A stretch of DNA of 43,169 nt, from contig DASXUX010000099.1 in assembly GCA_036504595.1 (NCBI GenBank), positions 1 to 43,169 on the forward strand, read 5' to 3'. The stretch comes from DASXUX01 sp036504595. Its GTDB lineage: Bacteria; Planctomycetota; SZUA-567; H5-PLA8. The position numbers and the translations under genes were made by a program. Below, one piece after another: positions 34,601-42,233 of the stretch (its first letter is position 1; each line of letters begins with the position of its first letter). The notes below the pieces were generated by a model. The model was not told the origin of the DNA, did not search any database, and saw only the letters and a list, made by a program, of their open reading frames with translations.

Positions 34601-37223
34601 TCTGGCTGCCAGCACCGGTCGCAGTCGTTCGTATGCCGTAGTTCGTGTTGTTGCTTCCGGACGATTCTGCAATCAGTCCGAAATTCTGGAGACAATTTCC
34701 CGTCTTCGAGAAGTACCCGGCCATTCCCGGACCGCTTGGGATGATTCCCGTGTGGCTCGCGTTTACTGCGGCGCTGTTACTCGCGGTTGATGTGCACAGC
34801 GCCGTGAAGCTGTTGTTGGCACTGGCCACAGTACCAACTCCCAGCTTCGCGAACTGCGGCGTTGCGGCGGTGTGAATGTCCTGCGGCGTACTTAGCGTAA
34901 TATTGCCTGCACTGTTTGCGACGTTGACCTGGTTCGTCGTTCCGGTCAGCGTCCCGAGCGCATATCCTGTTCCGTTGCCGATCAAGAGTTGGCCGTTAGT
35001 GGGTATCGCAGAAAGCCCCGTTCCGCCCTGGCCCACGCCTATAGTGCCGGAGAGATTACCGGCGTTCAGATTCGTGAGCCCGCTGCCATTGCCGCTGTAC
35101 ATGCCCGTCGCGCTGACTGACGCCACCGCCCCACCAGTGCTGTTCTGCCACTCCTGTAGATTAGCCGTCTGCGTCCCTGAGTTCGCCTGGACGATTAAGC
35201 CTGTGTTTGCATCGCCACCCGTTTGGATGGTCTGAAGACCCGTCGCGAACGTGTTTGCTGCTGTCAACGATGCGCCGTCCAGGTTGCTCAGCGCTTCCGA
35301 TGCCGTCGTCGCGCCGGTGCCGCCATGGGCGATAGGTACGGTCCCGGCGATGCTAGCGGCGCTCAGGTTCGTAAGCCCGCTGCCATTGCCTGTTACGACG
35401 CCGGTTGCGCTAATGGATGCGAGCGCGCCCCCGCTGCTGTTCTGCCATTCCTGCAGGTTTGCGCTCTGGCTGGCACTCCCTTTGACGATCAAGGCTTTGA
35501 AGTCGTTGCTGGGTTGTACCGTTTGCGTGCCTGCCGCTGCAAACGTGTTGATGGCATTTTTCAGCGGTACATTTGAACTCAAGGCGCTATCAGAGACTTT
35601 CCCCGCAGTGCTAATCGTTGAGAGTTTGCCATCGTTAATTGTTGTAGTCGTTGCGGCATTGTTGAGTGCGGTCACAATGTGATTGCCAGAACTCGATGCA
35701 ATCGTGTTGCTGTTCCCTGCTCCGCTGACATCGCCGCTGAGTGTGATGTTTGCACCGCTCAGGTTCGTAAGCCCGCTGCCATTGCCTGTTACGACGCCAG
35801 TTGCGCTAATGGATGCGAGCGCGCCCCCGCTGCTGTTCTGCCATTCCTGCAGGTTGGCACTCTGGCTGGCACTCCCCTTTACGATCAAGGCTTTGCTGTC
35901 GTTGCTGGGTTGTACCGTTTGCGTTCCGGCCGCTGCAAATGTGTTGATGGCATTTTTCAGCGGTACATTCGAGCTAAGTCTGGCGTCTGGCAGGGCGCCC
36001 GTAGTCGCCGAGTTTATCGCTGCTATCGCGCTCTGACCGGCTGCATCCGTGTTCGCGAGCGCATTGGCCGTCGCCGCCGTCGTGGCCGTAGCTGCAGCGG
36101 TTGCATTCGCTACTGCTCCGGCCACCTTCGCTCCGGACACCCCAACAATCTTTGCGTCCGTCACCGCATTGTCCGCAATCTTCACGGTCGTCACTGCATT
36201 GCTCGCAATCGCCGTGGCGCCTTGCGTTCCCGTTACATCGCCAGCCAGCGTTCCGCTGAAGTTCACCGCAGCGGTTGCGTTCGCCACCGCGCCCGTCACC
36301 TTGCCCCCGGACACTCCAACAATCTTCGCATCCGTCACCGCATTGTCCGCGATCTTCGCCGTCGTCACTGCATTGCCCGCGATCGACGGATTCGGGTAAG
36401 TACCGCTCAAGTCCCCATTAGCAGCAGCACCCACAATCAGATACGTGGCGGAGAGGTCGGGAACGTCCGCAGCAACCAGCGCACGGAATGATGGCGTGGC
36501 TGGCTGGCCAGCCGCCGGGCCAGCGAAGACAAAGTTGGCCGTTGCTGCCGGTGGCGACCATGAACTTTGCCAAGTGCCATCGTCGCACAAAAACTTCCCG
36601 CTCGGATTTCCCGTCGCAGGAACAGCCCCTTTCTTGTTGCTAGTCATCGCCGGCAAAAAGTCGCCGTCCAGAATTCCGGAGGAGATGTTGTTGGCATTCG
36701 TGCAATCAGTGTCTGGCACGTTGCCGAGACCAATGTCGGTCTTCGTCAGCGCAAGCATGGTTTTTACGTCGATGACGCTCAATTCCATGCAGCTCGCCGC
36801 CGCGCCGTTTTTATTGCCCAGGATCGTGTTCCCGGAAACCTGCTGTATCAGGGAATAGCTGATGGTTGGCAGCGCCGTGGACAAGATTTTTGCGTTGCCG
36901 TCAGTTATGACGGTGGCTCCTAGCTTGATCACGCCGTCCACGCGCAAGTTGCCGCTGCCAATGTGCAGCGCCTCCGCCGGCGCATCGGTGCCGATCCCTA
37001 TCCTGCCCTCGGTGGTGAGGCGGATTTTCTCTCCGCCGCTGTAGTTGAAGTACATGTTCCCGCGAATCGTTGTGTCGCCGTTCACGTCCAGTTTCGTGGC
37101 CGGCGTGGCCGTACCGATCCCAACGTTGCCATTGGAATCAACCGTCAAAGCGTCTTCGGCGAAAGCGCCAAAGCCCCAGGACATAATGCAAAACAGAGCG
37201 AGTCTGATGATCTTGCCTGACAT
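31626..37223 (-). CDS. Giant fibre protein with YadA-like head repeats and S74 self-cleaving chaperone domain
   Basis: The product is 1865 residues. ATG 37223 was chosen because GGAGGAGGGG lies directly upstream and it opens into a signal peptide (MSGKIIRLALFCIMSWGFGA); an upstream TTG sits before the ribosome-binding site. The body is built of NVGIGTxxPxxKLDVxG units, GNGSGLTNL repeats and, at about 1058-1201, YadA-head-like phrases (TAMGYQALN, TALGYRAGS, TAIGYSAGS). The C-terminus has the S74 intramolecular chaperone domain (from about 1712, GSDRRMKENI with the Ser at the expected autocleavage site, then VGFIAQDVQEIYP) and a final coiled coil (about 1797-1865). S74 domains drive trimer folding and then cut themselves off. 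A trimeric surface fibre or adhesin is inferred. The gene lies 76 bases upstream of the RHS gene, so the two may form an operon. No phage genes are near. Confidence 0.9.
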   Translation of the reverse strand: MSGKIIRLALFCIMSWGFGAFAEDALTVDSNGNVGIGTATPATKLDVNGDTTIRGNMYFNYSGGEKIRLTTEGRIGIGTDAPAEALHIGSGNLRVDGVIKLGATVITDGNAKILSTALPTISYSLIQQVSGNTILGNKNGAAASCMELSVIDVKTMLALTKTDIGLGNVPDTDCTNANNISSGILDGDFLPAMTSNKKGAVPATGNPSGKFLCDDGTWQSSWSPPAATANFVFAGPAAGQPATPSFRALVAADVPDLSATYLIVGAAANGDLSGTYPNPSIAGNAVTTAKIADNAVTDAKIVGVSGGKVTGAVANATAAVNFSGTLAGDVTGTQGATAIASNAVTTVKIADNAVTDAKIVGVSGAKVAGAVANATAAATATTAATANALANTDAAGQSAIAAINSATTGALPDARLSSNVPLKNAINTFAAAGTQTVQPSNDSKALIVKGSASQSANLQEWQNSSGGALASISATGVVTGNGSGLTNLSGANITLSGDVSGAGNSNTIASSSGNHIVTALNNAATTTTINDGKLSTISTAGKVSDSALSSNVPLKNAINTFAAAGTQTVQPSNDFKALIVKGSASQSANLQEWQNSSGGALASISATGVVTGNGSGLTNLSAASIAGTVPIAHGGTGATTASEALSNLDGASLTAANTFATGLQTIQTGGDANTGLIVQANSGTQTANLQEWQNSTGGAVASVSATGMYSGNGSGLTNLNAGNLSGTIGVGQGGTGLSAIPTNGQLLIGNGTGYALGTLTGTTNQVNVANSAGNITLSTPQDIHTAATPQFAKLGVGTVASANNSFTALCTSTASNSAAVNASHTGIIPSGPGMAGYFSKTGNCLQNFGLIAESSGSNNTNYGIRTTATGAGSQNVGLYASASGATVNYAAVFPNGYVGIGTETPNYRLAVMDSSPNLYATYLAQSGQPAGSSYGLAVDGGTNASDAALRVRNQGGTSTYLYVRGDGNVGIGTASPAATLDVSGSVNFSGSITGNGAGLTTLNASNLRSGTVPTAQLGSGTASSSTYLRGDSTWASLPASLIGTTQIATPFLTVLGSTGANSATGVHNTAMGYQALNLMTTGSECTALGYRAGSASTGSDNVFVGSVAGASNTTGVGHVIVGSGAGTSITTGTHMTAIGYSAGSYTTGSDVTAVGYAAGSTVTGAQNTFVGASATNSTAAATNSTAIGYGATATTSNQVVIGNNSVTTTVLKGSVGIGTSSPSTKLHVAQDSSGAWTAKVIANVTSSYGLTVQAGTDSTDQAFQISDKTNTLSRFLVRGDGNVGINQVSPYHKLEVNGGDIGVDNSLAIGGEGYGLRLYTDTSNRPYRSASLVPFVPTGSAGVDLSGLKIYTANGGTNRVNAMTILPGGNVGIGTPSPTYRLMVVDAHADAYAGYIGQGGQASGHSFGFNVDGGTDATDVAFQVRGQSGATFMRVRGDGNVGIGTAGPGHKLHVVSTAGEDGVAVDAATFPEIRFDRSGTSKAYLGVAGTAGGYGTGTLADSLVVRSENSLHLISNAGTVGLTVNAGNVGIGTTGPNYKLDVQGTVGFNTAVYGNGKAIAETGDAYLRLNQANQFGNGIWLGSSDLKMYTSTLRIGSGGGTGEVEISGTSGDSTNRISINGNSGAVSYFNAGNVGIGTTSPAGPLHVIGNGYFSGRVGIRTTAPIAPLHILGEGDHSSYSVPIVVRDCWDTWDNFYIRDNGNGYLGCPSWTYGSDRRMKENIVYLNEVYSSQAKAMSQLMKLKPARFDYIRGSKNEVGFIAQDVQEIYPDLVAPIGTSPTSDSLGLKTTELVPYIVQGLQEQQNDILSLQAATPKNLAERFTTIEIQNAALQGDNAALKADNTALRDALAKLTSRIDALEAAAKK
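35361..35971 (-). repeat. Near-identical direct repeat inside the fibre gene
   Basis: About 215 bases beginning at 35361 recur at 35757 (offset 396, a multiple of three) with few substitutions; both encode SSNVPLKNAINTFAAAGTQT to NGSGLTNL. A weaker third copy lies near 35075-35230. This is an in-frame internal duplication that lengthens the fibre shaft. Confidence 0.8.
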
Positions 37224-37485
37224 GTCCCCCTCCTCCAATCGAAGAGCTCAACTTCAGCCCAAAAGGTCTCAACGCAGATCGTTTCCATCAAAGACGAAAA
37301 GCAGTGAACCTGAGAAAACTCCTCGTCGCAAAGCGTATCACCTGCGATTTCGCATTCTCTCAGCGGTGCGGGAACCAAGGACATTTTCACCCCGCCTCTC
37401 GTGTCCGTCGCCGCAAGTGCCGTTGCCGCTTTTTGCAGCCACTATGCGGAAAATCACGGTCCCGCCTCTTTTCGTTGATGTTTCC

Positions 37486-37625
37486 AGCTATTTACCACGC
37501 TAAAAATCTGTACGCAAGGACGAAAATGTATATAAATTGCAAAATAATCGTGATAACGCATGTCATTTATAACAGATCACCAAAAACTATTTCTCAAATA
37601 AGAACATGCAAAAGGGTTACCTGAG
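37486..37625 (-). promoter_or_regulatory. AT-rich intergenic block, probable promoter region of the fibre-RHS operon
   Basis: The 549 bases between the divergent starts (37224-37772) hold no supported gene. Within them 37486-37625 is strikingly AT-rich. One minus-strand candidate is TTATCA (37556-37551), 16 bases, then TATATA (37534-37529), which would leave a leader of about 300 bases. Several overlapping A/T-rich hexamers make the exact choice uncertain. A site for nucleoid-protein silencing is also possible. Confidence 0.3.
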
Positions 37626-37772
37626 GCGGCCGAGTCTTCGGACCAGGCCGTGCGAGCACCATGGAGAAATCCCAACGCCGTTGTTCGTTGGGTGCTCACG
37701 CCTACACCTCCTCCAACAATCTTGCGCAGCGTTCCCCATTTGCGTAAAGTTACTGTTTGTGGCTTCTTCTAT

Positions 37773-39719
37773 ATGGCGAACTCTTTGGGGAACAACTCTT
37801 TGAGCTGGATCTTACTTGCAATCTCCGGCACGTGTCTGTTCCTTGCCGCGCAGCGCGTAAGCGCCAGGCTGCTGCGTCAAGCGCTCGAACGAGCCATCGC
37901 GATCCCGGTGCTTGTCTTCGGCTGCATCGTTGCCATTGGTGAACTGGCGTCCCTTTTTGGAATGCTCAACCGGCCGAGCTTTTGGCTGGCCGGCAGCGCA
38001 GTCGCAGTCGTACTGTCGCGGCTCTTGACGCCCCAGGCCGCCGTTGGATCGATCGGATTGCCGAAATGGCGATGGACTGGAAGAAGCGTCGCGCTGGCCT
38101 ACGCGATCATCTTGGCATTGGCCGTCGCGCTCCCGCCGAACACGTGGGATTCGATGAGCTATCACCTGTCCCGGATCGGCTACTATCTTCAGCAAGGACA
38201 CCTCGGACATTTCGTCACCAACAACACTCGCCAGACGGAATTCCCCGTGAACGCTGAGTTGGCGATGCTCTGGACCATCGTGTTTCTCAGGAGCGACCGG
38301 CTGGCGGTGCTGGTGCAATTCACGGCGGCCATCGGGGCTGCGCTGTCCGTGGCGGGCATCTGCCTGCGCCTGCGTCTACCGAGGCTGATGGCCGGACTTG
38401 CGGCGCTCATCTGTTTGAGCCTGCCGCAGATTGCATTGCAGGCTAGCAGCACGCAGAACGATCTCACGGCCGCATGGCTGCTGTGCGCAGGCGTTTACTT
38501 TCTGCTTGCCGTCGCGCATACAGGCCTTTGGAGCTATGCACTTCTAGCCGGCGCAGCAATCGGGCTGGCGGTTGGAACCAAGCCTACCGTTTGTCTATTC
38601 GCGCCCGGCCTGCTCCTCTGGTGGTTGTTAGAACTTAGACGCAGTACGGTATGCTGGCACCGTGTGTTGCCGGTCGCCACGGGCGCCGTTGTCCTCGGCT
38701 GCATTCTTTTCGCCGCGCCGCAGTACCTGCGAAACTGCGCCGCCACCGGCCATGTGTTGCCGCGGCAGGAAATTGTCGCCGTCAGCCATCCAACGCTGCG
38801 TACCTTCGTCGCCAACGGAGCGCGAACGTCCCTCGATCTGATGGATTTGAACGGCCTGCCGTACCCAGCCAATCGAGCGATCTGTGTGTTGAAGCGCTAC
38901 GCCTTTGCCAAGCTGGGTGTGGATGTCGAGTGGCTCAACCCAGCGGACGCGACCTATCCAAGCACGAAGTTTGGCTTCGCGGCCAACATTTTGTGCGAAG
39001 ACGTTGCCTGGTACGGCGCACTGGGGATGCTCGTCGTTGCCGGCGCGGCCGTGCATTGTCTGCGCTCTCTGCGGCGAGGGCGCTGGGCGCACGCGGCCCA
39101 GGTTGCCGGTCCGTTCGGATTTGCGCTGCTCGTCTGTCTGCTGCTGCGGTGGCAACCGTGGATCGCACGGTTTTATGTTGCAGCGCTCTTGTTGCTGGTG
39201 CCTGCGGCGATGTGGGGCCTCCGCGATATGTTCGGCCGCATGTCGCGGCGGTGGCGCAGAGCGGGCTGGAGCATGGTGTGCGGACTGACCGCCACTGCGG
39301 CTTTGGTTGCCGCAGTTCAGAACGAGATCAAGCCGCTAATGCGTATTGGCAGCCAACCCAGCGTATTTGCATTCAGTCCTGAACAACAACGCTGCCGCCA
39401 CCGGCCGTACCATGCCGACCTGCTGCGTTTTGTCTCCACCTTGCCGCCCGCGCGGATCGGGTATTGTGGGGACTTAGATCAGTGGGATTACCTCGCGTTC
39501 GGACCGGATTTTCGCCACAGCGTTGTGCGCTATGATGAGACTGTCGATTGGTCAAAAGCATTTGTCACGGATCGCTGCGATCTGATTTTTGTGCAGCGAA
39601 ACCTATTCGCTTCGCCGCCGAACGGCTGTTGTCTGAAAGAACTCAACTCGTACTGGTGGATTGCGACTAGTCCAAGTGCAATCGGAAGGGGCGAATGCCA
39701 GAAACCGATGGCCGAGTAA
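37773..39719 (+). CDS. Polytopic membrane protein, GT-C/PMT-like glycosyltransferase family
   Basis: The product is 648 residues from ATG 37773; an in-frame GTG at 37650 would add 41 residues without membrane character. Neither has a good ribosome-binding site, so the start is uncertain. About ten or more transmembrane segments are visible (for example SWILLAISGTCLFLAA, AIILALAVALP, GALLWW-like LLLWWLLELRR). The first extramembrane loop reads PNTWDSMSYHLSRIGYYLQQ, then NNTRQTEFPVNAEL: an acidic WDSxxYH motif in the position of the catalytic Asp of GT-C enzymes of the dolichyl-phosphate-mannosyltransferase type. A soluble C-terminal part follows the last segment. Such enzymes move sugars from lipid carriers to proteins or glycans at the outer face of the inner membrane; the substrate is unknown. 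It is divergent from the fibre-RHS genes. Confidence 0.75.
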   Translation: MANSLGNNSLSWILLAISGTCLFLAAQRVSARLLRQALERAIAIPVLVFGCIVAIGELASLFGMLNRPSFWLAGSAVAVVLSRLLTPQAAVGSIGLPKWRWTGRSVALAYAIILALAVALPPNTWDSMSYHLSRIGYYLQQGHLGHFVTNNTRQTEFPVNAELAMLWTIVFLRSDRLAVLVQFTAAIGAALSVAGICLRLRLPRLMAGLAALICLSLPQIALQASSTQNDLTAAWLLCAGVYFLLAVAHTGLWSYALLAGAAIGLAVGTKPTVCLFAPGLLLWWLLELRRSTVCWHRVLPVATGAVVLGCILFAAPQYLRNCAATGHVLPRQEIVAVSHPTLRTFVANGARTSLDLMDLNGLPYPANRAICVLKRYAFAKLGVDVEWLNPADATYPSTKFGFAANILCEDVAWYGALGMLVVAGAAVHCLRSLRRGRWAHAAQVAGPFGFALLVCLLLRWQPWIARFYVAALLLLVPAAMWGLRDMFGRMSRRWRRAGWSMVCGLTATAALVAAVQNEIKPLMRIGSQPSVFAFSPEQQRCRHRPYHADLLRFVSTLPPARIGYCGDLDQWDYLAFGPDFRHSVVRYDETVDWSKAFVTDRCDLIFVQRNLFASPPNGCCLKELNSYWWIATSPSAIGRGECQKPMAE

Positions 39720-39890
39720 AATGATGCACAGGGCGCGTTCCTGAAATAACCCCCGAGCCCTCGGCTGCCCCAATCCGAACAGATATTTGCTGCTGCATTA
39801 CCTGCCGTGCAACCTCGTCCAGCCGATCCTCAAGCCTTTCTGCAATGCAGAACTCAAGAGGTATGTTAATCCGCCATTTGCAGGAGCGCG

Positions 39891-40691
39891 CTACCTGCGC
39901 ACGAGTGTCCCTTGCTCGTGGTTCGGGACCAGTTCAAAAGGGGACTTTGCCAATATCCCTTCGATAGCTGTGCGAACCTGGGTATCGGATTCAGTCTTCC
40001 ACGCTGAAGTGAGCGCCGCCTCTTCGTCCTTCCGAGCTAGACCGCATAAGGCAATCGCACTGCATTTTCGCACTGCCGGCGATCTGCCCGATCGCAGCAG
40101 TCTAAGGAGCAATGGAACCGAGGAAGTGCAGTTGAGTTTTGCCAGTGCATCCACATATGGCAGGACGATCCCCGGATCGGGTTGGCCTGCCGGAGCCATC
40201 AACAGTTCGGTTTCTACGCAATTCTTAATCGCGGCAACAGCGTCCTCTTTGGTTCGTTGATCCATCTCATTCGCGAGAAATCCAGCCGTGACGGAAGCCT
40301 TGCGGCTGACTGTCCGCTCTTTTGCAGAGATTCGTGAGAGCACGCCTCCTGTAGACGGCGTACACTTTATCCGCGCAACAAGATCCAGTGCCGATAAAAC
40401 GACATTCTCGTTCTTTTCATTCAGCAATAGGTCGGGCAGCAGGGCCTGCGCACGCTGTGGCTGCCACACACCTAGTAACTCCAAGGACTTCTGCCGTATC
40501 TCCGGATCGGAGTGCCTTGTCAAAGCCTCCAGAGAGGCCTGAGTTTCCGGTTGAGACGACGGGAATGCCTTCGCAGACGTCGTCCTGCCGCCAGCCCGCA
40601 TTCGTTCGGCAACCAGCAAAGCACCGAGGACGCCGGTGCTTACGAGCAACATCGCGGACAAAATCTTAAAATGATGCGTTCCCGTTGACAT
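39891..40691 (-). CDS. Membrane-anchored HEAT-repeat-like protein
   Basis: The product is 266 residues from ATG 40691 (a TTG four codons earlier is weaker). One N-terminal transmembrane segment (ILSAMLLVSTGVLGALLVAE) is followed by a polar linker and helical repeats of HEAT/PBS-lyase type: HSDPEIRQKSLELLGVW, NENVVLSALDLVARI, CTSSVPLLLRLLRSGRSPAV, RKCSAIALCGLARKDEEAAL. HEAT solenoids bind proteins; no catalytic residues were seen. It faces the glycosyltransferase gene convergently across 171 bases that hold no strong terminator. The function is unknown. Confidence 0.75.
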   Translation of the reverse strand: MSTGTHHFKILSAMLLVSTGVLGALLVAERMRAGGRTTSAKAFPSSQPETQASLEALTRHSDPEIRQKSLELLGVWQPQRAQALLPDLLLNEKNENVVLSALDLVARIKCTPSTGGVLSRISAKERTVSRKASVTAGFLANEMDQRTKEDAVAAIKNCVETELLMAPAGQPDPGIVLPYVDALAKLNCTSSVPLLLRLLRSGRSPAVRKCSAIALCGLARKDEEAALTSAWKTESDTQVRTAIEGILAKSPFELVPNHEQGTLVRR

Positions 40692-40821
40692 GCTACCCTG
40701 CAATACAGGTTGGCCGGGAACTCGACAAGCGCAGAATAAGAATGTCTGGCTTTCTAGACGGATGGACCAGTGCCGTGAGGCGGGTCAGAGGCACCCATAC
40801 GCAAAACCAGGCAGTCTCAAA

Positions 40822-40977
40822 ATGCCGGCACGCACGCGGCGCGGCGGACCGGCGAAAAACGTCGAAGCGGCGCCTGGCTTCGATACGGTGGCGCAGATTG
40901 TTGAGCAGGCTGTGCAGCGCCAGGTCAACCAAGTGCTAGACCGCGCCATCGCGGTGCTCAACGAAGCCAAGATTTAG
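40822..40977 (+). CDS. Small basic helical protein (51 aa), doubtful
   Basis: ATG 40822 opens MPARTRRGGPAKNVEAAPGF, then a long amphipathic helix VAQIVEQAVQRQVNQVLDRA ending NEAKI. A basic tail plus helix suggests a DNA-binding peptide. The ribosome-binding site is poor (AGG about eight bases upstream). A different frame starting at 40742 (MSGFLDGWTSAVRRVRGTH) runs into this region, so a frameshifted single gene is possible. Confidence 0.3.
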   Translation: MPARTRRGGPAKNVEAAPGFDTVAQIVEQAVQRQVNQVLDRAIAVLNEAKI

Positions 40978-41007
40978 CGCGGCGTGCGTGTGCGAATCTC
41001 CGCCACC

Positions 41008-41026
41008 GCGGTCCGATAACGACCGC
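41008..41026 (+). terminator. Short GC hairpin after the 51-aa ORF
   Basis: GCGGTC / GACCGC arms with a 7-base loop, 30 bases after the stop at 40977, followed by TTACG rather than a U-run. Weak candidate. Confidence 0.2.
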
Positions 41027-41121
41027 TTACGTGAGGCTGAGCGACCGACAAAATGCAGCGGATCTTTCGCTGACGCTTTGGCTGAAAATGAAGCTACTTT
41101 GCGCGACCCAAAGTCGTGGAG

Positions 41122-41295
41122 TTAGGACTTCTTTCTCCACTCTCTGATTTTGCTTGCCACGGCGTACAGTTCAGGTTCGCTCTTCACACGTCGTACCGCA
41201 CGGTGCAGGAGTTCACACTTCCGGCGAGGGTCAGTTGCGTTTTCAAAATCGTGCAGCAACTCCCAGGCTGTTGGCGGATGAGCTGGAAATGCCAT
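41122..41295 (-). CDS. Small helical protein (57 aa) downstream of the RadC-like gene
   Basis: The minus strand encodes MAFPAHPPTAWELLHDFENA, then TDPRRKCELLHRAVRRVKSE, then PELYAVASKIREWRKKS. ATG 41295 has GGAG nine bases upstream, and the start lies 43 bases after the RadC-like stop, so it may be cotranscribed. The balanced charged/helical composition looks coding. I do not recognise a family. It is shorter than common ORF cut-offs and would easily be missed. Confidence 0.55.
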   Translation of the reverse strand: MAFPAHPPTAWELLHDFENATDPRRKCELLHRAVRRVKSEPELYAVASKIREWRKKS

Positions 41296-41338
41296 AGCTA
41301 AGCTCCAGAACGATCACACGTATCCGTCGCAATGGATA

Positions 41339-42013
41339 TCAGTAACTGGTGTGCAGCCAGGCGAATCTTCCGCAGCGCTGGCACCGGCCTGGGTGGCAGA
41401 GACCGGGTACTTTCGGTGCGACACCGTAGCGCGCGCCAGGCACATCGTTGGTGGCGCCGCAGCGTGGGCAACCCCAGGTACCCAGCGATGGCCCAGTTTC
41501 CTTTGCTTCGCGCAGATAGGTTGCGGCGAAGGCTTGGTGACGTACGCGCCGCAGAGCTCGGGGCGTCATGATGCTGCAGTGGCCAGTGCGACTGAGAATA
41601 ATGTGATCCAATAGCGGGTATCCGATCAGCAGACTGGCTTCCGCGGTGTCGCGCGTCACCCGCAGATCAGCATCACTGGGCTCAAGGCACCCGGACGGGT
41701 GATTGTGGACCAGGAAAATAGCGCTGGCCATCGAGCGCACCGCGCCGTAGAAGGCATCGCCAATGCGCAGCACGAGGTGATCACCGGTGCCCACCGAGAT
41801 CAGATTCCAGTATAGGAGGCGGCATTGCGAATTTACTGCCCCTGCGACCATCACCTCTCGGTCCTGTGTCGCGATCTCGGCAAATACCGCCGCAATTGCG
41901 CCCGCTGAGTTTACGACGGGGCATTTCTCTGCTCCAAATTGTGCGAGCAGATCGTGCCCCATTACCGGGGCGGCGGTGTACGCTCGAAATCCGTTTTCGG
42001 CACAGGCATGCAT
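41339..42013 (-). CDS. RadC-like JAB/MPN+ domain protein with C-terminal zinc ribbon
   Basis: The product is 224 residues. ATG 42013 was chosen for GGGAG six bases upstream; further upstream sequence lacks coding character. The JAMM signature is present: E53 (REVMVAGAV), then HNHPSGCLEPSDAD with H103, H105, P112-S113 and D116. RadC proteins are metal-binding JAB-fold proteins often carried on mobile elements; no repair function is firmly established for them. Unusual here: the N-terminal helix-hairpin-helix region of full RadC is missing, and the C-terminus (about 182-214) has CPRC and CHPGRCQRC, a zinc ribbon not standard for the family. It is divergent from the response-regulator gene. Confidence 0.85.
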   Translation of the reverse strand: MHACAENGFRAYTAAPVMGHDLLAQFGAEKCPVVNSAGAIAAVFAEIATQDREVMVAGAVNSQCRLLYWNLISVGTGDHLVLRIGDAFYGAVRSMASAIFLVHNHPSGCLEPSDADLRVTRDTAEASLLIGYPLLDHIILSRTGHCSIMTPRALRRVRHQAFAATYLREAKETGPSLGTWGCPRCGATNDVPGARYGVAPKVPGLCHPGRCQRCGRFAWLHTSY

Positions 42014-42115
42014 CGGCGGCTCCCTTAAGCAACAGCCTTGCCTCTGCGGAAGTCTCGTTGCCCCAGCAGTGCTCGGTACGAAATGCCGCTGGTGCACAGG
42101 GTTGCAGGTGAGCGC

Positions 42116-42185
42116 TCCTGCTTGTGCTGATCAAGCAGGAATGATACAGCACAGTTGTGTGCAGGGGTTGTGCAGCGTTGTGCAG
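42116..42185. promoter_or_regulatory. Inverted repeat and helically phased GTGCAG boxes between radC-like gene and regulator
   Basis: TCCTGCTTG (42116-42124) pairs with CAAGCAGGA (42132-42140), a perfect 9-base inverted repeat with a 7-base centre. Three GTGCAG boxes follow at 42159, 42170 and 42180, spaced 11 and 10 bases, about one helical turn each. They lie 49-75 bases before the regulator ATG, where activator or repressor sites belong. A minus-strand TATCAT within 42141-42146 could be a -10 for the RadC-like gene. The binding protein is unknown; autoregulation is possible. Confidence 0.4.
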
Positions 42186-42233
42186 GCACCTCGCATCGGA
42201 TAAGGTAAAAACAGTGGGTTTTCGGGAGGCGAA

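Noticed and set aside
19370..37223. Prophage or tail-fibre cluster because of the S74 domain
   Set aside because: No capsid, terminase, portal, tail or lysis genes are present; both proteins have Sec signal peptides, which phage tail fibres lack.
39751..39764. Terminator hairpin CCGAGCCCTCGG between the convergent glycosyltransferase and HEAT genes
   Set aside because: Realistic loop size leaves a stem of only four base pairs and no U-run on either strand.
40742..40939. Alternative frame MSGFLDGWTSAVRRVRGTH as a separate gene
   Set aside because: After about 27 residues it turns into Arg-rich sequence typical of a wrong frame; only kept as a possible frameshift note for the 40822 ORF.
42180..42233. 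Sigma54 promoter (GG-N10-GC) before the response regulator
   Set aside because: The GG at 42185-42186 is not followed by GC at the required distance; no TGGCAC-N5-TTGC match was found.
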